Below, one piece after another: positions 6,707 to 14,009 of a stretch of DNA of 41,278 bases (positions are counted from its first letter, which is position 1; each line of letters begins with the position of its first letter). Under the pieces are notes generated by a model. It did not search any database and had not been told where the DNA came from. It was given only the letters and a program-made list of their open reading frames with translations. Source of the DNA: a virus; the IMG/VR virus record IMGVR_UViG_3300021960_000176, positions 1 through 41,278 of that record; one strand, written 5' to 3'. The position numbers were made by a program, and so were the translations under genes.

Positions 6707-8957
6707 CAGTTGGGTCAGAATTTCTAGTTCTACCTGTTGATGCAGTCACCGTTGAACTATTACTTACATTGTTAGTATTCTGTTGGACGGTGTTTACTTG
6801 CATGTTAACATCTGATTGTGCATCTGCAACATCTTGAGTTGCTTGACCAATCTCACCACCACGACCTGAAGCTTCTTGAACTTCAACTGGGGTAGGATTC
6901 ACGCCAGGTGCAGTTTCCATAGGGTTAATAGCAGCTCTGATTTGATCAACATCAACGTTACCCATATCTCTTTCAAACTGACCCTGAAAACCAACCTGAC
7001 GAGATATTCTAAACAAGTCAACACCAGCATCTGCGTTTGCTGACATCTCATCATATCTTGCATTGATGGCAGCTTGCATTTCTGCATTATCACCTACTCT
7101 TAGTAGTTCTTCTTGTCTCTTAATATTAATTTGATCTTTAAGAAGTGATCTATTTTCATTTTCTTTTGCAAGTCTTTGGTTATATTCTTCGTCAGTCTCA
7201 GAACCTATTCCCATGAAACCTTCTCTTCTACCACCTAACTCTCGTCTGTTTCCTTCTCGTCTTCGTCTTTCCCATTCAGCTTGTCTTTCTGCTTGAGATA
7301 ACTCACGAGCATTTTGTTCAGAGCCAGGGTCATCAGTGTTTTGCATGTCAGGTGCAGAGTCTTCTCCACCACCCCAACCTAACCAGTTCAATACCCAATC
7401 AGGTAGAACCTTCTTAGCAAAGTCTACTAGGATTTGACCGATGTCAACACCAAATACATTCTTAAAGAAGTCTCCAATTGCCGTGAAAGGTGCTTTAATT
7501 AAATCCCATAGTCCACCAAGGATATCCTTTAGACCACCGAACATTCTATCAAAGTCACCAGTAAACAGTCCTGCAAAGAAGTCATAGAACCCACCAAATA
7601 TTCTACCTATTGCTTCTATGATATTCATAAAGTATGATTTGACGGTTTCAAACAGACCACTGAATATACCAGTCTTTTCTTCTAACCACATTGCACCTGC
7701 GATTAATGCACCTACGAGTGCTACGATTGCAACACCGATTAAGATATATGGTGCAAGGAACATAAGACCACTCATCAATGCAGTAAATGAAGCTGCAAGG
7801 AAAGAAGCAGCTGCTTTTATCATATTAGCAGCACCTTTTGCTACTGTAGCTGCTCCTTTTTTGATTGCACCACCTGCCTTACCGATCATGTCACCAGTTG
7901 CAGTTGCTAAAGATGATGCCTTATCTTTTACAAAAGACCAACTCTTCTGTATACCTAAAACTGTTGCATCAACACCTTTTGCAACTACCCCACCTATAGC
8001 TGCCATACTACCACCTATTGCATTCATCATTTTCTTACCAAGATCAGGTAGACTTTTTAAACCATTGGTTAGACCATTGATAGCCTTTTCTTTAAAACTA
8101 GATAATCCACTAAAGATATCACCAACTAGGTCTTCATTCTTAAAAAACATTCTACCGAATGCATTTGTCCACTCTACTGCACTATCTAATGGGCCTTGAA
8201 GGTCAACTCCAAATATCTTTTTAAAATCAGTAAAGAATTGTCCGTTGTCTTCTGAAACATCTTTTAAACCTTGTTTTAATATGTCATTATACTCATCACG
8301 AATATTAATTTCTGTTTCGTTCTTATCTACAATAGATTGTTTCTCTTCTTCAATCATCTGATTAAAGATTTCTTTTTGTGCTTGGATATATTTGGTTCTA
8401 TCTTTTTGCTGTTCTATGATTAACTGTTCATACTCATAGATGTCTTTTTTATTTCCACTCTTTCTAACTTCATTGAGCATCCGATTACTATCTTGAAGAC
8501 CATCGTCTAGTTTTTTAAGTTCTTTATCATTTGATAATTGAGTTTGAAGTCTTGCAGCATACGAATCATCAATACCCTGAAGTTTATCATTCATAGCATT
8601 GACTGCTTCTTGAGATTTAATGAATCTATCTAAGTCAAACCCCTCAATCTCGTCAGTAAACTTTTTGAGTTGAGTCATTTGATCAGCTGAAACCTTAGAT
8701 GCATCTTTAGATACTTGACCAATTAGGTTTCCAATCTGAAGGAGTTTTCTAGATTGCAGAGCTCCTGCAAATGTATTTTTACTTGCTTCACGGACATCAA
8801 TAATAGATTTAGCTAGGGGTGCATTACTCTCCTTAACTAGATCAACTAATTCTTTAAAGGCAGGTTTGAGTCCTCTCTTACCTTTCTCTACTTCATCTTT
8901 TAATTGTGACAACTCCTTTTTGAGTTCTTGTGTTGTCTTATTGATGTCGTCAGCCAT
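6678..8957 (-). CDS. 29: tail tape measure protein (gp29-like)
   Basis: A 759-aa protein with tape measure architecture: a charged coiled-coil N-terminal third (KELSQLKDEVEKGK...), a central Gly/Ala-rich hydrophobic part with KKGAATVAKGAANMIKAA and the membrane-like FLAPYILIGVAIVALVGALI (about 400-425), amphipathic GLFxGDFxxMFGGLKDILGG segments, and a Gln/Asn/Ser-rich tail. The tape measure sets tail length and enters the cell envelope at injection. T4 gp29 is 590 aa. Assignment also rests on position: it follows the gp26/gp51 pair, as tape measure genes follow chaperone pairs in most long-tailed phages. Little sequence similarity to T4 gp29 can be judged by eye. Confidence 0.7.
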   Translation of the reverse strand: MADDINKTTQELKKELSQLKDEVEKGKRGLKPAFKELVDLVKESNAPLAKSIIDVREASKNTFAGALQSRKLLQIGNLIGQVSKDASKVSADQMTQLKKFTDEIEGFDLDRFIKSQEAVNAMNDKLQGIDDSYAARLQTQLSNDKELKKLDDGLQDSNRMLNEVRKSGNKKDIYEYEQLIIEQQKDRTKYIQAQKEIFNQMIEEEKQSIVDKNETEINIRDEYNDILKQGLKDVSEDNGQFFTDFKKIFGVDLQGPLDSAVEWTNAFGRMFFKNEDLVGDIFSGLSSFKEKAINGLTNGLKSLPDLGKKMMNAIGGSMAAIGGVVAKGVDATVLGIQKSWSFVKDKASSLATATGDMIGKAGGAIKKGAATVAKGAANMIKAAASFLAASFTALMSGLMFLAPYILIGVAIVALVGALIAGAMWLEEKTGIFSGLFETVKSYFMNIIEAIGRIFGGFYDFFAGLFTGDFDRMFGGLKDILGGLWDLIKAPFTAIGDFFKNVFGVDIGQILVDFAKKVLPDWVLNWLGWGGGEDSAPDMQNTDDPGSEQNARELSQAERQAEWERRRREGNRRELGGRREGFMGIGSETDEEYNQRLAKENENRSLLKDQINIKRQEELLRVGDNAEMQAAINARYDEMSANADAGVDLFRISRQVGFQGQFERDMGNVDVDQIRAAINPMETAPGVNPTPVEVQEASGRGGEIGQATQDVADAQSDVNMQVNTVQQNTNNVSNSSTVTASTGRTRNSDPTASRVAAVPA

Positions 8958-8967
8958 TGACTATTTC

Positions 8968-9354
8968 CTATTGTTTTCCGAATGCCTTTCCAGCTTCTGC
9001 AATACCGAATGAACCTAAAGTAACTACCACGAATGAAGTGTAGATAGTGTCTGAGATTACTAAATCCTGTCCAACATAACCTGTTACTAGGTCTGCTATA
9101 CCGAAAACGACCATCATTAAAAATGAGATAAAACCAATAATGGACTTCTCATTGATGTGATTATCGTCCATAAACAAAGACCCTAGTGTGAACTTCTCTT
9201 TAGGTTTTGCTTCCATAGCTGCAACCTTTAAGTCTTTGGTTAGTTGTTCCATCTCTTTAATCTTGTCGTTTGCATCGTCTAACTTTAACATTAGATCGGT
9301 GTATTTCTCAAGATCGATATTTACTTCGTTCCTGTTGTCTGTTTGTTCTGTCAT
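8968..9354 (-). CDS. small membrane protein, coiled coil plus two TM segments
   Basis: A 128-aa protein. ATG 9354 was chosen because GAGGA lies just upstream on the minus strand; an in-frame TTG at 9369 would include that site. The N-terminal half (KYTDLMLKLDDANDKIKEMEQ) is a coiled coil. The C-terminal half has two membrane spans, IIGFISFLMMVVFGIADLV and TIYTSFVVVTLGSFGIAEAG. Size and topology would fit a holin or a tail-associated membrane protein, but no family is recognised. It lies between the chaperone pair and the tape measure gene. Confidence 0.6.
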   Translation of the reverse strand: MTEQTDNRNEVNIDLEKYTDLMLKLDDANDKIKEMEQLTKDLKVAAMEAKPKEKFTLGSLFMDDNHINEKSIIGFISFLMMVVFGIADLVTGYVGQDLVISDTIYTSFVVVTLGSFGIAEAGKAFGKQ

Positions 9355-9397
9355 ATTATGTGTCCTCAAATTAATGACTCACCTACACATAATATAA

Positions 9398-9601
9398 TTA
9401 TCTTCTACTTTTTGCTCGGGCCTCTCTTGCCTTTTGCCTTTCCTTTTCTTCTTCTAGATACTGTAAAAGAAGATTAATATAAATCTCTCTTTCCCATGGT
9501 ATCATCTCGTCTAGTTCAGTTAATGAATACTTGTGGTGTTGCATCAACTGAAAGTTTGTGTTATAATAATTAAACACACTCTCATGAGAAAGAGCTACTA
9601 A
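9398..9601 (-). CDS. 51: gp51-like C-terminal frame, probably expressed by -1 frameshift from gp26
   Basis: A 67-codon frame (LVALSHESVFNYY ... HHKYSLTELDEMIPWEREIY ... AKSRR) in the -1 frame relative to gp26. The 'HHKYS...MIPWEREIYI' core resembles T4-like gp51 hub assembly proteins and the T-part of lambda gpGT-type tail chaperones. The first in-frame ATG (MQHHKYS, 20 codons in) has no Shine-Dalgarno site, and protein-like sequence extends upstream of it to the slippery run. A fusion of gp26 (234 aa) and these 67 residues gives 301 aa. An independent start at an internal ATG or GTG cannot be excluded. Confidence 0.65.
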   Translation of the reverse strand, partial: LVALSHESVFNYYNTNFQLMQHHKYSLTELDEMIPWEREIYINLLLQYLEEEKERQKAREARAKSRR

Positions 9602-10302
9602 AAAAAACTTTGTAGACCCTCTAAGTGACGTGTCTGTTCTGTTGAACACTTATTACACTTGAAACTCACATCTTTAGTAAGTTTGGGTGCTTGGTCAAAC
9701 CATTCCCCTAGTAGTGTAATTTGTCCATAAGTCAAACTGTCAACAAACTCATTGATGTCAGAAGAAGATATCTCAGATGTGTTATACACATTTTCTCCAT
9801 CAAAGATACTGACTATTGATCTCTTTAGAATCTCAATAACCTGATCTTCTTGTGCGAGCTTATCAACTCCGTCCATGTTTTTAACTTTTAGAAGTTGAAG
9901 TGTAACACCAACGTCATCGTTAATCATAACGGTGTTGTTTTCGGGCATCTTTCCACTCACTTCGATTTCATCTAAGTTGATTTCAGCATCACCCGTTCCA
10001 CGACACTCTGTATCACTACAAATTAATTTTAAGTTTACTGTTTCTCCTACAGAAACACTTCTAATCTTGAGGAACAACCACTCTAAATCAATCATAGGTA
10101 GTTCATCAGGATTAATTTTTTCGAAGGTAACTGCTCGAACTAAATCCTTTGTTGCAGAAATTTGTTCTTTGACACTTTTACCTTCTCTTGCAAGAACTAA
10201 TGTCTTTTGTTCTTTAACCAAAAAGGGACGGAATTCAACTTCTCGTCCATCACTTGGTAGCACCGTAGTATACTTTGGTGCCGATTGGATTGGTAATCCC
10301 AT
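9598..10302 (-). CDS. 26: baseplate hub assembly protein gp26
   Basis: A 234-aa protein resembling T4 gp26 and its cyanophage forms: a SDGREVEFRPFLVKEQKTLVLA start, DLVRAVTFEKINPDELPMIDLEWLFLKIR and a C-terminal HLEGLQSFF. Two cysteine pairs (C-x5-C in SDTECR near residue 95, and CNKC near 217) look like a split zinc-binding site. gp26 acts in hub/tail initiation in T4; by position it is the counterpart of lambda gpG, the short form of the tail assembly chaperone. GGAG lies upstream of the ATG. It ends in the 8-T slippery run and tandem TAG codons. Confidence 0.82.
   Translation of the reverse strand: MGLPIQSAPKYTTVLPSDGREVEFRPFLVKEQKTLVLAREGKSVKEQISATKDLVRAVTFEKINPDELPMIDLEWLFLKIRSVSVGETVNLKLICSDTECRGTGDAEINLDEIEVSGKMPENNTVMINDDVGVTLQLLKVKNMDGVDKLAQEDQVIEILKRSIVSIFDGENVYNTSEISSSDINEFVDSLTYGQITLLGEWFDQAPKLTKDVSFKCNKCSTEQTRHLEGLQSFF
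9601..9607 (-). other. slippery heptamer T TTT TTT for -1 frameshift
   Basis: On the minus strand the gp26 frame ends AGT TTT TTT TAG TAG. The run of eight T (9600-9607) places an ideal X XXY YYZ heptamer (T TTT TTT) directly before two tandem stops. A -1 slip reads TTA GTA GCT into the gp51-like frame. A small hairpin (CTCT ... AGAG) can form a few nt downstream. Confidence 0.65.
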
Positions 10303-10326
10303 AATTTACTCCATTCTAAAAAGAGG

Positions 10327-11043
10327 TTAGTCTCCTAGACCAAGACCTCGTGATAAATTTGAACCTCTAGCAAGTGCAGTGTCAAAACTTTCTAATCGAT
10401 TGAGCATTGACCCTGCTTTCTTGTTAAACCTAGAAGCTACTTTAAGACCATCTAGTGCAATATCTAGATAACGTCTTCCCTTATTTAGTGCAGACAGTTC
10501 AGGAGTTTGTGCATACTCGGTTGAGAATGTTCTAAACGACCATGTCACACTAAATTTTAAAATTGAATCTGTTTCTGTCATGTTCAAATTCATCGGGGCA
10601 TATGACAGAGGAAATACATCGTAGAGTTTATACTTCATTGCAAACTTATCATCTTTACGATATTGATAGATTTCCATCTCACCCATGTATTCATCAGGAT
10701 ACATGAAGATAGGATGAATTGCACTACCTTCTACATTCCGACCTTGTGCAGTAAAGATTTGTGTTTGCCATGCTTCTATGATAAAACGATCATAGAATGT
10801 TGAGTCACAACGAAACTCCATAGTTGTCTGTTGTGAATCTTGGTCTATATTAAAGACCTTATTTTCAAGAGGGCCATAGGTTGAATGTGTTTCAGATGTA
10901 AGTTGTCTGCCAGGCAAAACGGCAGTCTCCACTCTCCATCCTTCTAACTTTAGTCCCAATTTGGGACAGTGTATGTTCACACTAAACTGATTTGATCTTG
11001 CACCAACATCAAAGTTAGCTTTAAATTTATCTATTTGTGCCAT
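10327..11043 (-). CDS. 54: tail-tube-fold baseplate protein, gp54-like tube initiator
   Basis: A 238-aa protein with a tail tube fold pattern: GARSNQFSVNIHCP, VETAVLPGRQLTSETHSTYG, QQTTMEFRCDSTFYDRFIIEAW, YDVFPLSYAPMNLNMTETD and ILKFSVTWSFRTF. T4 gp54 contains the comparable 'VKMPENRLSYETDWNYNSP ... VISFRMDS ... NYRAMQDWV'. gp54 sits on the hub and starts tube polymerisation. The major tube protein gp19 shares this fold, so gp19 is the alternative. The baseplate gene context and extra Ala/Ser-rich C-terminus favour gp54. It is coupled to the upstream gene by a one-base overlap. Confidence 0.65.
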   Translation of the reverse strand: MAQIDKFKANFDVGARSNQFSVNIHCPKLGLKLEGWRVETAVLPGRQLTSETHSTYGPLENKVFNIDQDSQQTTMEFRCDSTFYDRFIIEAWQTQIFTAQGRNVEGSAIHPIFMYPDEYMGEMEIYQYRKDDKFAMKYKLYDVFPLSYAPMNLNMTETDSILKFSVTWSFRTFSTEYAQTPELSALNKGRRYLDIALDGLKVASRFNKKAGSMLNRLESFDTALARGSNLSRGLGLGD

Positions 11044-11615
11044 TAGAATCTTGCCCTACTTTCTGCATATACGGTATTTGCATTTATGTTAAATTGTTGT
11101 GTTGGTAGCATTGCAACTATCTCCCAATACTGAGGGGGGACTTCTGTGATTCTACTGTCAATGTGATTATAGAGATATTGTTTGACACAAGGTTTTGCAT
11201 ACTTCAATGTTGATGTTGCCATTAACAATTCATATGTCATTCTTAATCTTGTGTCTTTATTCATATCCTCATTGTTGAGAAACTCAAAAAGACCATCCAT
11301 CAGTCTTACACGATAACGAGGTGCAAGATAGTGTAGATTGATACCTAACATTCCTGTTCCATATCTTCGTATAGGGAACATGAGTGGGAATCTATCCCAA
11401 TAGGGAAGTGTCTCTTGATGTTTTGCATCATACATAAACATATACATCTTTCCCAACTCCATACGAGATACAAAGTTATCAGTCTGTCTCTGAAGTGAAT
11501 CAGGAGTGACTTTTATATCTCTAAGCTGAGAACGAAACCAATCTAGAGATTCTATTGACCTCTTTCTTATACTTGATGGTAGTTCGTTGTCTAACTTTTC
11601 AAGAAGTTTTCCCAT
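11043..11615 (-). CDS. conserved virion-type protein, possibly gp2-like
   Basis: A 190-aa protein: RSIESLDWFRSQLRD, then GKMYMFMYDAKHQETLPYWDRFPLMFPI and GINLHYLAPRYRVRLMD, with a C-terminal PPQYWEIVAMLPTQQF. This family is common in T4-like marine phages and often listed as structural. T4 has gene 2 (DNA end protector) beside gene 4, and here the gene follows gp4, so gp2 is a possible identity. I cannot confirm it by sequence. No Shine-Dalgarno site precedes the ATG, which lies exactly 5 nt after a CATAAATA late promoter octamer. Confidence 0.6.
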   Translation of the reverse strand: MGKLLEKLDNELPSSIRKRSIESLDWFRSQLRDIKVTPDSLQRQTDNFVSRMELGKMYMFMYDAKHQETLPYWDRFPLMFPIRRYGTGMLGINLHYLAPRYRVRLMDGLFEFLNNEDMNKDTRLRMTYELLMATSTLKYAKPCVKQYLYNHIDSRITEVPPQYWEIVAMLPTQQFNINANTVYAESRARF

Positions 11616-11620
11616 CTAAC

Positions 11621-11628
11621 TATTTATG
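11621..11628 (-). promoter_or_regulatory. late promoter CATAAATA, 5 nt before an ATG
   Basis: On the minus strand the sequence reads CATAAATA GTTAG ATG. T4 late start sites fall about 5-7 nt after the octamer, so the mRNA would begin at or next to the ATG. Confidence 0.55.
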
Positions 11629-11631
11629 CAT

Positions 11632-12063
11632 TTATAGTAGATGGTCTTCAGTTAAAATTCGAAAACCCATACGTCTGTCCTTGCAAAATTCTTCTGCAGC
11701 TTTCCATTTTGCTTGGTTGATCATATAGGTTGCACACTCTTGTAGGTATTTTCTTGTTTGTCGTTTAGGTTGCTTGGGGGGACTGCACTGTTTTTTAGGT
11801 TTGACTTCTATCAGTTCACGAATGTTATGACCTTGTCTGTTTACATACTTAATATAGAAGTCAGGAAAGTATCGATGCACTTTTTGATCAAGTGGAGACT
11901 TATAAGGGATGATAACTTCTTCACTTCCCCATTCTATAATCGCAGGGTTGTTATCACAATAGACCATAAATCTCCTTTCCCATAGTGAACGGTAGAAGAT
12001 TTTAGTGGGGTCGCCCTTATACTTTTTATAGTTCTTGGGTTTGAACTTACCTTTATAAGACAT
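11632..12063 (-). CDS. 4: head completion protein gp4
   Basis: A 143-aa protein matching T4 gp4 (also called gp50/65): YKGKFKPKNYKKYKGDPTKI, FYRSLWERRFMVYCDNNP, EWGSEEVIIPY, HRYFPDFYIKY and LIEVKPKKQ. The RSxWE ... PDF ... EVKP series is the PD-(D/E)XK-type nuclease fold found in this family. In T4, gp4 is needed to finish DNA-filled heads before tail joining. It is transcribed from TATAAATA at 12087-12094, divergently from gp48. Confidence 0.92.
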   Translation of the reverse strand: MSYKGKFKPKNYKKYKGDPTKIFYRSLWERRFMVYCDNNPAIIEWGSEEVIIPYKSPLDQKVHRYFPDFYIKYVNRQGHNIRELIEVKPKKQCSPPKQPKRQTRKYLQECATYMINQAKWKAAEEFCKDRRMGFRILTEDHLL

Positions 12064-12068
12064 AAATA
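12061..12068 (+). promoter_or_regulatory. late promoter CATAAATA for gp48 operon
   Basis: CATAAATA lies 37 nt upstream of the gp48 ATG on the plus strand and overlaps the first codon of the divergent gp4 gene. Confidence 0.55.
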
Positions 12069-12086
12069 ACAGTAAACACTTTGGAT

Positions 12087-12094
12087 TATTTATA
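12087..12094 (-). promoter_or_regulatory. late promoter TATAAATA for gp4 operon
   Basis: A perfect TATAAATA on the minus strand, 23 nt before the gp4 ATG. It lies inside the predicted leader of the gp48 transcript, so the two late promoters face away from each other with overlapping start regions. Confidence 0.65.
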
Positions 12095-12105
12095 AGGTTT
12101 CTAAT

Positions 12106-13296
12106 ATGCCCAATATAACAAAATTGCTAAACAAAGTCAATCAGGCAAAATCAGCAGTGAATTCCGTTAAGGGAATTGCATCTAAATTATCGAACATCAA
12201 CTACGCTAGTGTTGCAAACTCAGATGAACTACTACAACAAGCTGAACAAGCAAAGGACTTATTAAATAGTAGAAGGGAATCCTTAGAGAAAGCTTTGGAT
12301 GCATCGAATGTTGCAAAACATAAAGCAAAAAAAGTCCCCTGCACAAACTTCATTGAACTTATGTATCCTATTCATGATGAGTTGGAGAATTCAATTATCT
12401 TTACAAGTAGACCTAGAAAAAATCGTGCAACAGGTTCAGATGATACTGCAAGAAAAAGTCTACTATCATCTGACGAGCAAGTAGAGATTCAACTCTATGT
12501 TCCTGATGAAATTAACTCAACATCTAATGTTTCATATGAAGCTCAGGGTGTAGGTGCAGGTGCAAGAGCAGCTGCAGAAGCAGTTAATAGAATAGGGGGT
12601 GCTCAGGGGTTCATGGGAACGATTGATGCAATAGGTGACAGTGTCATGGCAGGTGTAACAGCTGCAATGACGGGTCTACAGAATATGATGAACAATGCAA
12701 CAGGTAATGTGATGTTCTTCATGCAAGGTAAGGCACAGAACCCTATGCAAGAACAAATGTTAAAGGGTGTAGACTTTAGAACATTTACATTTAACTATAT
12801 TTTTTACCCTAAGTCACAACAAGAAGCACAGATGATTAACGACATCATCTATTATTTTAGAACTGCAATGTTACCTGACACTTACCCTGCAATGGGTGGT
12901 GGTGGAGATGACCCATCAGATATCGAAGGGTTTTTCAACATGCCGAATGTTTGGGATATTCAATTCGGTGGGCCAATTGCAGATAAGGTAGATGGTTTCC
13001 TTCCATGTGTATTAACTAAGTGTGATGTAAACCACACAGGTGGTCTTAAGTTCTCTACTTACTATGACGGTCAACCAATCAAAACTTCTATATCATTAGA
13101 CTTTGCAGAGATTAAAATTCTTACTCAAGAGTCTTATCAAGAGATTACTGCAAATCCAAAAGGTGCAGAATCAGGTCTCAAGTCTATGGACAGTCTTTTA
13201 GATAGACAAACTAGTGATTCTGCATTTGCAGCTAATCAGGATGCAGCTGGTGGTGCAATTGAACAAGCACAAAATCAAGGTGGGGGTAATGGATAA
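12106..13296 (+). CDS. 48: baseplate tail tube cap gp48
   Basis: A 396-aa protein. The C-terminal half follows T4 gp48: FNYIFYPKSQQEAQMINDII, then MPNVWDIQFGG, GFLPCVLTKCDVNHT and IKTSISLDFAEIKILTQESY (T4: LTPRSTEDLMAIINIYQYF, NPTVWMVKNFG, GPCQIQSIRFDKTPNG, TLEITMREIITLNRASL). gp48 caps the hub and, with gp54, forms the platform for the tail tube. The N-terminal 75 residues are helical and Ala/Lys-rich, and an Ala/Gly-rich segment follows (about 145-205). The Gly/Asn/Gln-rich end is probably flexible. It is coupled to gp53 by TAATG. Confidence 0.85.
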   Translation: MPNITKLLNKVNQAKSAVNSVKGIASKLSNINYASVANSDELLQQAEQAKDLLNSRRESLEKALDASNVAKHKAKKVPCTNFIELMYPIHDELENSIIFTSRPRKNRATGSDDTARKSLLSSDEQVEIQLYVPDEINSTSNVSYEAQGVGAGARAAAEAVNRIGGAQGFMGTIDAIGDSVMAGVTAAMTGLQNMMNNATGNVMFFMQGKAQNPMQEQMLKGVDFRTFTFNYIFYPKSQQEAQMINDIIYYFRTAMLPDTYPAMGGGGDDPSDIEGFFNMPNVWDIQFGGPIADKVDGFLPCVLTKCDVNHTGGLKFSTYYDGQPIKTSISLDFAEIKILTQESYQEITANPKGAESGLKSMDSLLDRQTSDSAFAANQDAAGGAIEQAQNQGGGNG

Positions 13297-14009
13297 TGGC
13301 TAATCAATTATTCCAAAATTTTCCGAAACTACAATACAAACTTTCAGATGGAAAGATTGTAACTATTCGAGATTTCTTTCGTAAGGCTGCAGTAGAAAAT
13401 ATTTCAATTCCTAGTTTAACAAACTACACCTACTATGAAATTTTAGAAGGTGAAAGACCTGATATAGTAGCTGCAAAGTTATATGGAGACAGTGATCTAC
13501 ATTGGACTTTATTTTTGGTTAATGAATATACTAACTACTACGATTGGTATCTAGATCAAGAGAGTTTTGAACACTACATAAATGACAAATACCCTGGCCA
13601 AGCATTAATTGCATCCAACTATTCAGACATTATAGATTCATCTAAAAAGTTTTTACTAGGTGAAAGAATTACAACTTCTTCAGGAAAAGAAGGAAGAATT
13701 ATAAAAATAGAACCCCTACATAAAAGAATTGCCACAGAGGCAGACAGTTTCGTAAACGGAGAGGTGATCACTGGTGCAATCAGTGGAAAGTCTTTTACTA
13801 TTCAAAATGCAATTTGGGAAAGAGACTCAGTGAGTCACTATGTAAATGCAGATGGTCTAAAACGAAATCATGCAGGAGACGGATGGACTCCAGTCTCTAT
13901 ATTCGATCATGAATACGAACACAACGAAGAGAAAAGAAAAATTAAAGTTATTAGACCTGAGTTCATTAAGAGAGTAGTATCAGAGTTTGAAAAAGTAATG
14001 AGAAACTAA
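13296..14009 (+). CDS. 53: baseplate wedge protein gp53
   Basis: A 237-aa protein aligned with T4 gp53 (196 aa): VTIRDFFRKAAV, GERPDIVAAKLYGDSDLHWTL, LVNEYTNYYDWYLDQESFEHY (T4 NDNYDPYYGWITSQEAAYQ) and the C-terminal IKVIRPEFIKRVVSEFEKVM (T4 IKIIAKSDINSFMNDLIRIM). gp53 clamps neighbouring wedges and joins them to the hub. The extra length lies in a middle insertion (about 105-185) with EGRIIKIEP and GEVITGAISGKSF. It overlaps both neighbours by one base. Confidence 0.88.
   Translation: MANQLFQNFPKLQYKLSDGKIVTIRDFFRKAAVENISIPSLTNYTYYEILEGERPDIVAAKLYGDSDLHWTLFLVNEYTNYYDWYLDQESFEHYINDKYPGQALIASNYSDIIDSSKKFLLGERITTSSGKEGRIIKIEPLHKRIATEADSFVNGEVITGAISGKSFTIQNAIWERDSVSHYVNADGLKRNHAGDGWTPVSIFDHEYEHNEEKRKIKVIRPEFIKRVVSEFEKVMRN

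Noticed and set aside
7618-8199. 193-aa plus-strand frame
   Set aside because: Antisense shadow of the tape measure gene; its Ala/Pro/Ile bias mirrors the Gly/Ala-rich region on the other strand.
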